Source: Syntrophomonadaceae bacterium (GTDB lineage: Bacteria; Bacillota; Syntrophomonadia; Syntrophomonadales; Syntrophomonadaceae). Taken from it: 11,501 nt of DNA. Position numbers and translations under genes: made by a program. The stretch is taken from assembly GCA_028683995.1 (NCBI GenBank), contig JAQUGU010000036.1, positions 1 through 11,501 of the forward strand. The letters run 5' to 3'. Under the pieces are notes generated by a model. It saw only the letters and a program-made list of their open reading frames with translations. It made no database searches and was not told where the DNA came from. Below, one piece after another: positions 1 to 5,209 of the stretch; positions within the stretch are counted from its first letter, which is position 1, and every line of letters starts with the position of its first letter.

Positions 1-175
1 GGGTAAGATTATCCATATCAGCTTTATGAACTTCTGAAGCATGTTGCAGGGCTCCCAGAATTGCGCCATGTTCTGTAAGTTGACTATGTATAAGGCGAAT
101 TTCCTCGTTGGTGGCAACCTGGCCTTTTTCCAGGGAATCCAGTTTAGAAAGAATTTGTTGAAGTATTTTTTCCAT
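1..175 (-). CDS. Partial small hypothetical protein, likely coiled coil (5' end only)
   Basis: On the minus strand an ATG at 175-173 opens a frame of 58 codons with no stop before it runs off the left edge. The protein begins MEKILQQILSKLDSLEKGQ. Hydrophobic residues are spaced as in an amphipathic helix or coiled coil (I4, L5, I8, L9, L12, L15), followed by a charged, Gln/Glu-rich stretch. A ribosome binding site AAAAGGGG lies six bases upstream, and a good promoter sits about 120-150 bases upstream (297-325). Short proteins with this kind of N-terminus are common as uncharacterised coiled-coil proteins in Firmicutes. I do not recognise a function. The gene is divergent from the grd operon and probably unrelated to it. 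Confidence 0.6.
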   Translation of the reverse strand, partial: MEKILQQILSKLDSLEKGQVATNEEIRLIHSQLTEHGAILGALQHASEVHKADMDNLT

Positions 176-296
176 AATACGCCCCTTTTATGGTCTCGTC
201 TCAATGCTCCAGAAAGGAGCTCCTATCTCAATATTTTTATACCGGTTGCACTTTTCTTTCTCGCTTGTGTTGCCAAACACACACACCTCTCTTCCA

Positions 297-325
297 AGAA
301 TATCCTGGAATTTGAGCGTTGTCAA
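297..325 (-). promoter_or_regulatory. Sigma-A-type promoter for the divergent minus-strand gene
   Basis: Read on the minus strand, a perfect -35 box TTGACA (325-320) is followed by a 17-bp spacer and a -10 box TATTCT (302-297). Transcription would start near 290, giving a leader of about 115 bases before the ATG at 175. The leader contains a small hairpin, GCTCC and GGAGC at 206-210 and 216-220. This is assigned from the consensus match and position only. Confidence 0.5.
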
Positions 326-599
326 CAACCACGTGTGACCTCCTGTCATCTTCAGTTATGCTGATTAAAGTAGAAAAAGCCTGAATCAATGGGAATATGA
401 TTTGAATGAAATGAGAAGATTAAAGAATCAGCAAACAACAAATTGAAAAAATAACTTGTAAAGAACAAACAAGGAAACGGTTTCTCGTTTTGTACTGTCC
501 CCCCAAATTGTCAACATGGTTAGGCAACATTTTGTAGAATACTTTGTCTGATAAATAATCAGCTGGTATTGTCCCTTCTCATCTTACAGATTTTGGTGG
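326..599. other. Non-coding stretch between divergent promoters
   Basis: This AT-rich region lies between the minus-strand promoter and the grd promoter. I see no convincing reading frame with a ribosome binding site, no RNA gene and no clear repeat. A run of C at 500-505 next to GTACTGTCC vaguely resembles repeats found beside IS200/Y1-type transposases in Clostridia, but the match is too weak to call. Confidence 0.4.
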
Positions 600-629
600 T
601 TGACAGAGTTTATTTAATGAAAGTATATT
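600..629 (+). promoter_or_regulatory. Sigma-A-type promoter of the grd operon
   Basis: A perfect -35 box TTGACA (600-605) is followed by an 18-bp spacer and a -10 box TATATT (624-629). Transcription should start near 636, about 40 bases before the first glycine aptamer. I see no equally good promoter between the riboswitches and fhs, so this is probably the main promoter of the operon. Confidence 0.6.
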
Positions 630-677
630 AAACTTAGAGACTGTAATTTAGTCATAATTTAATAATCTTGAATGATG

Positions 678-848
678 GATATGGGAGAATGGGCTTAAAG
701 CCATACCGAAGGAGCAAGTTATTTACCTGCCCGGGTAAATAATGAAACTCTCAGGTTATAGGACCATATCTGGACATACTCTGGAAAGTCGTAAGACACC
801 GAAGGAGCAAACCTTTAAAAGGTGAATCTCTCAGGTTAATAGACAGAG
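678..848 (+). promoter_or_regulatory. Tandem glycine riboswitch 1 (aptamers I and II)
   Basis: Two glycine aptamers lie end to end. Aptamer I (678-770) is closed by the P1 helix GATATGG/CCATATC (678-684 with 764-770). It carries the conserved core CCGAAGGAGCAA at 706-717 and CTCTCAGG at 748-755. Aptamer II (779-848) is closed by CTCTG/CAGAG (779-783 with 844-848), with the same core at 799-810 and CTCTCAGG at 828-835. The 3' strand of the second P1 overlaps the 5' arm of the terminator extended by A-U pairs (AGAG at 845-848). Glycine binding should therefore block termination, giving an ON switch. The core sequences are diagnostic of the glycine riboswitch family; the direction of control is inferred from the overlap. 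Confidence 0.93.
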
Positions 849-878
849 CACGGGAATAATGAACTCCCGTGCTTTTTT
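845..878 (+). terminator. Intrinsic terminator of glycine riboswitch 1
   Basis: A GC-rich stem GCACGGGA/TCCCGTGC (848-855 with 865-872) with a nine-base loop is followed by six T (873-878). It can be lengthened by A-U and G-U pairs into positions 845-847, which also belong to the P1 helix of aptamer II. The two structures therefore compete. Confidence 0.88.
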
Positions 879-973
879 AATTTCTGCGTTGTAATTGAAG
901 TTTTAATGAGGAGGTGGATAAAAAAAGCTTTTTTTAGGCAAAATACAAATTGAATTACAAGTCTAGGATGAAG

Positions 974-1145
974 GGTAGCGAGAGAGTGGATATTAATCCC
1001 ACCGAAGGAGCAAGTCAGGTACTAATCTGGTCTCTGATGAAACTTTCAGGTTTATAAGTATCGCACCTGGACAGAACTCTGGAAAGTCCGGCGGACACCG
1101 AAGGAGCAAGCTTAAGCAGCGAATCTCTCAGGTAAGTAAACAGGG
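974..1145 (+). promoter_or_regulatory. Tandem glycine riboswitch 2 (aptamers III and IV)
   Basis: This is a second complete two-aptamer glycine riboswitch, about 95 bases after the terminator of the first. Aptamer III (about 974-1067) is closed by GCGA/TCGC (978-981 with 1061-1064) plus flanking pairs. It has the core CCGAAGGAGCAA at 1002-1013 and a variant CTTTCAGG at 1043-1050. Aptamer IV (1077-1145) is closed by CTCTG with CAGGG (1077-1081 with 1141-1145, one G-U pair), with the core at 1098-1109 and CTCTCAGG at 1125-1132. Its 3' P1 strand lies wholly inside the 5' arm of the next terminator, so glycine binding should permit readthrough into grdX. The four aptamers share cores but differ in their P1 and P3 helices. 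Confidence 0.92.
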
Positions 1146-1176
1146 GACAAGGATAATCTTGATCTTCTGTTTTTTT
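1139..1176 (+). terminator. Intrinsic terminator of glycine riboswitch 2
   Basis: The stem pairs AACAGGGGA (1139-1147) with TCTTCTGTT (1163-1171), using two G-U pairs. After a single bulged A (1162) it continues as CAAG/CTTG around the loop GATAAT. A run of seven T ends at 1176. The 5' arm contains the 3' strand of the aptamer IV P1 helix, so ligand binding and termination exclude each other. Confidence 0.83.
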
Positions 1177-1206
1177 ATACCCGAAAACTATTGGAGGATT
1201 TTAACA

Positions 1207-1599
1207 ATGGATTTACAGAAGGTTTTAATTATAACTAACAATCCAATAGTAAAAAATATTGATAATGCTGAAATCTGTTTTGTCAGAGGGGATCAACGCC
1301 AGGTTCTTTACCAGGTTCTCAACAAAGTAGCCGGGGGACATAGTCTTTTGTCCCATCCCCTGGCGGGAAGCATTAAACCGGAGGACAATCCTTATCGGTC
1401 GGTAGTGTTAAGTATATCCATAACGGAAGCTAATTTATCAACCCTGAGTATGCTGGAATATTGCCTGGGAAAAGTGGAATCTGGAGCCAGGGAGGGGATG
1501 GACTCCTGGCGACTCAACCATTTGGCCCGGGATTTCCAGATGATTGATAGAGAATTGTTAGATAATGCACTGCAATCATTAAGTGGAAGGCAGGTGTAA
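1207..1599 (+). CDS. grdX: GrdX family protein
   Basis: This is a 130-residue soluble protein with no signal peptide or membrane segment. It begins MDLQKVLIITNNPIV, and the early ITNNP segment and overall length fit GrdX, a conserved protein of unknown function at the head of glycine reductase operons. ATG 1207 is chosen because GGAGG at 1193-1197 lies nine bases upstream. An in-frame ATG at 1159 lies inside the riboswitch terminator and has no ribosome binding site. The stop is two bases before trxB, so the two genes are probably translationally coupled. It is the first gene controlled by the double riboswitch. Assignment rests on position plus remembered family features; no biochemical role is claimed. 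Confidence 0.82.
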   Translation: MDLQKVLIITNNPIVKNIDNAEICFVRGDQRQVLYQVLNKVAGGHSLLSHPLAGSIKPEDNPYRSVVLSISITEANLSTLSMLEYCLGKVESGAREGMDSWRLNHLARDFQMIDRELLDNALQSLSGRQV

Positions 1600-1601
1600 G
1601 G

Positions 1602-2822
1602 ATGGAGCAGATTTACGACTTGCTGGTTTTAGGTGGTGGCCCTGCAGGACTGGCAGCAGGTATGTATGGAGCTCGGGCACGGATGAAGACTGCCATTATT
1701 GAGAAAGGCAGGCCTGGAGGTCAAGCAGCAACCACAGAGGATTTGGAGAATTATCCGGGGTTTGGCCGGGGTACTACCGGACCTGGACTTACCCAGGCTA
1801 TGGCCGATCATGCCAGCTCTTTTGGAGCTGAATTTATCAAGGACACCATAGTATCCCTGGATTTACAATCTTCACCCAAAAAAGTTGTAGGCAGGAAAGG
1901 CGAATACCTGGGAAAAGCGCTGGTTTATGCCCTGGGAGCTGAACCACGCATGTTAAGAGTGCCCGGAGAAGGCAAACTTCGGGGTAAAGGCGTCAGCTAT
2001 TGTGCTACCTGTGATGCTGACCTGTTTGAGGAATTAGAGGTGGCAGTAGTGGGTAGTGGTGATGCCGCTATTGAAGAAGCTGAATACCTGAGCAAATTCG
2101 CCGACCTGGTAAGCATAATTGTAATTCACGAAGAGGGGAAAGTGGATGCTAACCAGGTATCTTTTGAACGGGCTCAACAAAACCCCAAATTAAAGTGGAT
2201 ATGGAATTCCATTGTTAAAAGTGTTAACGGCGAAGAACTGGTAGAGAGTATAACCCTGAAGAATATTCAAACCGGGGAAGAAAGTGATTACCCGCTTAAT
2301 GGCGTGTTTATATTTATCGGTACTGTCCCCCTTACTGAAGTGCTCCCGGAACAGGTGCAGGTAAATCCGCAGGGTTACATTATTACTGATGAGAAAATGG
2401 CTACCAGCGTGGAAGGTGTTTTTGCTGCCGGTGATGTCAGAGTCAAATATTTGCGGCAGGTAGTAACGGCTGCCAGTGATGGGGCCATAGCTGCAGTAGC
2501 TGCGGAGAAATATGTGCATGAAACGGAACTGTGGGAAAAAGAGGTTTTAAAGGCCCAAAAGCCTGTTTTTGTTGCCTATTACAATCCTACCGACATGAGT
2601 GGAACCGAGAAAGTTGGGATAGTTGACCGCTTTGTACGGGCCAACAATGAACGTTTCTCGCTGGTAAAAGTTGATGCTACCCGTAACGAACTGGTAGGAA
2701 GGCGCTACAATATCAATTTGGATAAGCTACCCATGCTTCATGTTTTTGTTAATGGGGAAGTAAAACAGGAAGTGGTAGACATAAATGAGGCCAACCTGGA
2801 GGCTATCAGTAAATCATTATAA
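1602..2822 (+). CDS. trxB: Thioredoxin reductase with C-terminal thioredoxin-like extension
   Basis: This FAD flavoprotein should reduce the thioredoxin encoded next to it, which supplies electrons to glycine reductase. Visible motifs are the FAD dinucleotide-binding GGGPAG (residues 11-16), the redox-active CATC (C134, C137), a second Rossmann motif GSGDAA (151-156) and the FAD signature GVFAAGDV (272-279). The usual NADPH 2'-phosphate motif HRRxxxR is missing; the segment reads VIHEEGKVDA (174-183), so the donor may not be NADPH. At 406 residues it is about 90 longer than a standard enzyme. Residues about 318-406 look like a thioredoxin fold with the cis-proline motif LPMLHVF (376-382), but YYNPTDMSG (326-334) stands where CxxC would be, so this domain has no redox cysteines. 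ATG 1602 follows grdX by two bases. Confidence 0.9.
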   Translation: MEQIYDLLVLGGGPAGLAAGMYGARARMKTAIIEKGRPGGQAATTEDLENYPGFGRGTTGPGLTQAMADHASSFGAEFIKDTIVSLDLQSSPKKVVGRKGEYLGKALVYALGAEPRMLRVPGEGKLRGKGVSYCATCDADLFEELEVAVVGSGDAAIEEAEYLSKFADLVSIIVIHEEGKVDANQVSFERAQQNPKLKWIWNSIVKSVNGEELVESITLKNIQTGEESDYPLNGVFIFIGTVPLTEVLPEQVQVNPQGYIITDEKMATSVEGVFAAGDVRVKYLRQVVTAASDGAIAAVAAEKYVHETELWEKEVLKAQKPVFVAYYNPTDMSGTEKVGIVDRFVRANNERFSLVKVDATRNELVGRRYNINLDKLPMLHVFVNGEVKQEVVDINEANLEAISKSL

Positions 2823-2834
2823 GGAGTGAAAACT

Positions 2835-3155
2835 ATGATTGAAATAAACAAGGATAATTTTGAAAATGAAGTTCTTCAGGCCAGCGGAATAGTAATGGTT
2901 GACTGGTGGGGACCTAAATGTGAACGGTGTTTGGAACTAATGCCCCATGTAGAGGAGCTGGCCGGTAAATACCAGGGTCAGATAAAGTTCTGTTCGGTTG
3001 ATACTTCGGGTAACCGGCGCCTGGCTATAGGTCAGAAAGTAATGGGTCTACCTGCCATTCTCTTTTATAAAGATGGTCAGAAAATAGATGAATTATCTGG
3101 ACAGGAAATAGCACCGGAAGATGTTGAAGCCAAGATTAAACAATACGCCAAATAA
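2835..3155 (+). CDS. trxA: Thioredoxin of the glycine reductase system
   Basis: This 106-residue cytoplasmic thioredoxin carries electrons from TrxB to the selenoprotein GrdA. The active site is WGPKCERC (redox pair C29 and C32) instead of the usual WCGPC, and the cis-proline motif is GLPA (Pro73). A third cysteine is C53. Variant active sites are known among thioredoxins dedicated to glycine reductase, so the change fits its role. ATG 2835 is chosen over the in-frame GTG at 2826 because AAGGAG (2821-2826) overlaps that GTG but is correctly spaced for the ATG. The gene lies 12 bases after trxB and 17 bases before grdE. Confidence 0.9.
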   Translation: MIEINKDNFENEVLQASGIVMVDWWGPKCERCLELMPHVEELAGKYQGQIKFCSVDTSGNRRLAIGQKVMGLPAILFYKDGQKIDELSGQEIAPEDVEAKIKQYAK

Positions 3156-3172
3156 GAAGGGAGGAATATTAA

Positions 3173-4456
3173 GTGCAACTGGAACTGGGAAACATCCTGG
3201 TAAAGGATATCCAATTCGGTGATAAAACCGAGTTTAAGAACGGGATTGTTTACGTAAATAAACAAGAACTGATGGATAACATTAAAGACGACCGCCTGGC
3301 CAAAATTGAGGTTGACATTGTACGTCCGGGAGATGATGTGAGAATATGCCCGGTCAAAGATGTTTTAGAACCGCGAGTCAAGGTGGAAGGTGGGGGTCAG
3401 GTTTTCCCGGGTATTTTTGGCAATGCAGAAATGGTGGGAAGCGGCAAAACTAACGTTTTAAAGGGCATGACCGTACTGACCGTAGGCAAAATAGTAGGTT
3501 TTCAGGAAGGAATAATTGACATGTCCGGCCCTGGAGCTGAATATACTCCGTTTTCCCAAACCATTAATCTGGTTATCCTCTGTGATAAAGTGGAGGGACT
3601 ACCCCAGCATGAACACGAAGAAGCAGTACGCCTGGCCGGATTAAAGGCTACCCGCTATATCTCGGAGATAGCTAAGAATGTAACCCCGGATGAGACCTTT
3701 ACTTTTGAAACCAAACCCCTAACCGAACAACTGTCCCAGTATCCCGATTTACCAAAGGTGGCTTATGTCTATATGCTACAGACCCAGGGTTTGATGCATG
3801 ATACCTACCTCTACGGTACGGATGTTAAAAAGATATTACCTACCTTTCTATATCCTACCGAGGTTATGGATGGTGCGGTAATAAGCGGTAACTGTGTTTC
3901 CGCCTGTGATAAAAACACTACCTATCACCATCTGAACAATCCCGTAATTGCCGATCTTTTTGCCCGGCATGGCAAAGACCTGAACTTTATTGGCGTAGTG
4001 GTAACTAATGAAAATGTAACCTTATTGGATAAGGAGCGCAGCTCTAATTTTACCGCCAAACTGGTGGATAGTCTAAAAGTAGACGGGGTAATTATCAGCG
4101 AAGAGGGATTTGGTAATCCTGATGCTGATTTGATTATGAACTGTAAAAAAATCGAAGCTTTGGGGATTAAAACGGTACTGGTAACAGATGAATATGCTGG
4201 CCGTGACGGCGCCTCCCAGTCCCTGGCTGATGCCAACCTACTGGCCAATGCGGTGATAAGCGGCGGTAATGCCAATGCCATTATTGAACTACCACCCATG
4301 TCCAGGGTGATTGGCTATATCGAAGCCAGCGAAATCATTGCCGGAGGATTTGACGGGGCTCTGAAGAAAGATGGCTCTATAACCGTTGAGATTCAGGCTA
4401 TAACCGGTGCCACCAATGAACTGGGATTTAACCGCATGGGAGCGTTAGAGTTCTAA
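3173..4456 (+). CDS. grdE: Glycine reductase protein B proprotein GrdE (pyruvoyl precursor)
   Basis: GrdE is made as a proprotein of 427 residues and is cleaved to leave a pyruvoyl group, which binds glycine as a Schiff base in protein B. The processing site is visible as ISGNCVSACDKNTTYHH, with the pyruvoyl-forming cysteine at C241. This matches the known Asn-Cys cleavage in characterised GrdE and would give pieces of 240 and 187 residues. The start is GTG 3173, eight bases after GGGAGG (3159-3164); length and N-terminus agree with the family. The neighbours are trxA upstream and, after an unusual 269-bp gap, grdA. GrdG (sarcosine) and GrdI (betaine) are paralogues, but the glycine riboswitches and the linked trxBA and grdX favour glycine as the substrate. 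Confidence 0.95.
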   Translation: MQLELGNILVKDIQFGDKTEFKNGIVYVNKQELMDNIKDDRLAKIEVDIVRPGDDVRICPVKDVLEPRVKVEGGGQVFPGIFGNAEMVGSGKTNVLKGMTVLTVGKIVGFQEGIIDMSGPGAEYTPFSQTINLVILCDKVEGLPQHEHEEAVRLAGLKATRYISEIAKNVTPDETFTFETKPLTEQLSQYPDLPKVAYVYMLQTQGLMHDTYLYGTDVKKILPTFLYPTEVMDGAVISGNCVSACDKNTTYHHLNNPVIADLFARHGKDLNFIGVVVTNENVTLLDKERSSNFTAKLVDSLKVDGVIISEEGFGNPDADLIMNCKKIEALGIKTVLVTDEYAGRDGASQSLADANLLANAVISGGNANAIIELPPMSRVIGYIEASEIIAGGFDGALKKDGSITVEIQAITGATNELGFNRMGALEF

Positions 4457-4464
4457 ATGTTTCA

Positions 4465-4506
4465 GACGCGGAACGCCGCGGAATTAGTAAGGAAAAACGC
4501 GGAGTA
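4465..4506. repeat. CGCGGA-type repeat arm between grdE and grdA
   Basis: GACGCGGA at 4465, a second CGCGGA at 4477, GTAAGGA at 4487 and CGCGGA at 4498 occur in the same order and with almost the same spacing as in the left arm of the element between grdB and grdC (6550-6585). I infer that this is a second copy, or a fragment, of one repeat family. A degenerate opposite end may be the CCACGTC at 4684-4690, the inverse of GACGTGG, but that is weak. Confidence 0.55.
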
Positions 4507-4563
4507 TGAGGGGAAAAGGTAGGGAGTGGGTAATAGGTAAGTGAATCGGGGGGGACGGCACTC

Positions 4564-4642
4564 TGTAGGGGCGAACCCATGTGTTCGCCCGGAGGTGGCA
4601 TTCAGGGGTATGGCAGGGCAGACACATGGGTCTGCCCCTACA
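4564..4642. repeat. 79-bp palindromic double-hairpin element
   Basis: The outer ends TGTAGGGGC (4564-4572) and GCCCCTACA (4634-4642) are perfect inverted repeats. Inside are two hairpins with 8-bp stems: GGGCGAAC/GTTCGCCC with loop CCATGT (4569-4590), and GGGCAGAC/GTCTGCCC with loop ACATGG (4616-4637). The two loops are reverse complements of each other. Similar elements are dispersed in many Clostridia genomes. It lies within the operon transcript, between grdE and grdA. Confidence 0.75.
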
Positions 4643-4725
4643 ACCCACATAGTAAAAGCAAGGCTATTAAAAAGTAGTTGCAGCCACGTCTCCACTTTAT
4701 TTAATACGAAAGGAAGGAAAAGCTA

Positions 4726-5190
4726 ATGGATAAGAGTTTCTTTGCTGATAAAAAAATCTGTATTCTGGGAGATCGTGATGGTATACCGGGACCGGCCATA
4801 GCGGAATGTATTAACACAGTAGGCGGTGAAGTGCTATTTACCAGCACCGAATGTTTTGTTTGAACTGCTGCCGGGGCCATGGACATGGCCAATCAAGCAC
4901 GAGTCAAGGAAACAGCGGAAAAGTTTGGTTCAGATAAGGTAGTAGTCATACTAGGTGGGGCAGAAGCCGAATCGGCTGGATTGACCGCGGAAACTGTAAT
5001 TAATGGGGACCCCACTTACGCCGGGCCTCTAACCAATATAGCTCTAAAACTGCCTGTATATCACATTTTCGAAATTAAAGACCTGATCGAACCCGAGGTT
5101 TATGATGCCCAAATCAGCATGATGGAAATGGTACTTGATGTTGATGCTATTAAAAATGAAATGGAAAGTATCAGGCAACAGTTTAGTTAA
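4726..5190 (+). CDS. grdA: Glycine reductase protein A, selenoprotein GrdA
   Basis: GrdA is the small selenoprotein that accepts the carboxymethyl group from protein B on its selenocysteine and delivers the acetyl unit to protein C. It is then re-reduced by thioredoxin. The frame from ATG 4726 to TAA 5190 codes for 154 residues and contains one internal TGA at 4861-4863, codon 46. The context is CFVUTAAGAMD, giving the redox pair C43-x-x-U46, which is the hallmark of the family. A hairpin that could serve as SECIS lies directly downstream (4875-4890). The ribosome binding site AAGGAAGG is about nine bases before the ATG. Automatic annotation would start this gene falsely at 4879 and lose the catalytic part. 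Length and motif match characterised GrdA proteins. Confidence 0.96.
4861..4890 (+). promoter_or_regulatory. Selenocysteine UGA and probable SECIS hairpin in grdA
   Basis: After the UGA (4861-4863) the stem GGCCAT (4875-4880) pairs with ATGGCC (4885-4890) around the loop GGAC. The loop begins 17 bases after the UGA, within the distance expected for bacterial SECIS elements, and has the expected G-rich loop. It should bind SelB carrying Sec-tRNA. The hairpin is seen in the sequence; its function is inferred from the GrdA family. Confidence 0.75.
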
Positions 5191-5209
5191 ACAAAGGGGG
5201 TAGTAAAAA

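Noticed and set aside
9..17. TTATCCATA as a DnaA box
   Set aside because: It is one base off the consensus, single and inside a coding region; the parS site alone does not make this an origin.
41..364. 107-residue + strand open frame
   Set aside because: It is antisense to the minus-strand gene and its promoter, has no ribosome binding site, and its composition is not protein-like.
1159..1206. Upstream start for grdX adding 16 residues
   Set aside because: The start lies in the riboswitch terminator without a ribosome binding site; ATG 1207 has GGAGG at good spacing and a family-like N-terminus.
2826..2834. GTG start for trxA three codons upstream
   Set aside because: The GTG is part of the AAGGAGTG ribosome binding site itself, which is correctly spaced for ATG 2835.
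3925..4299. 124-residue minus-strand frame inside grdE
   Set aside because: It is a shadow of the strongly coding opposite strand. The same applies to minus-strand frames inside trxB, grdB, grdC, grdD and fhs (for example 2190-2519, 8314-8646 and 10266-10619).
4462..4726. Open frames on both strands between grdE and grdA
   Set aside because: They are translations of the CGCGGA-type and double-hairpin repeats, with no ribosome binding site or protein-like composition.
4861..4863. TGA in grdA as a nonsense mutation (pseudogene)
   Set aside because: It falls exactly at the conserved selenocysteine of GrdA with a SECIS-like hairpin after it, and the frame is otherwise intact.
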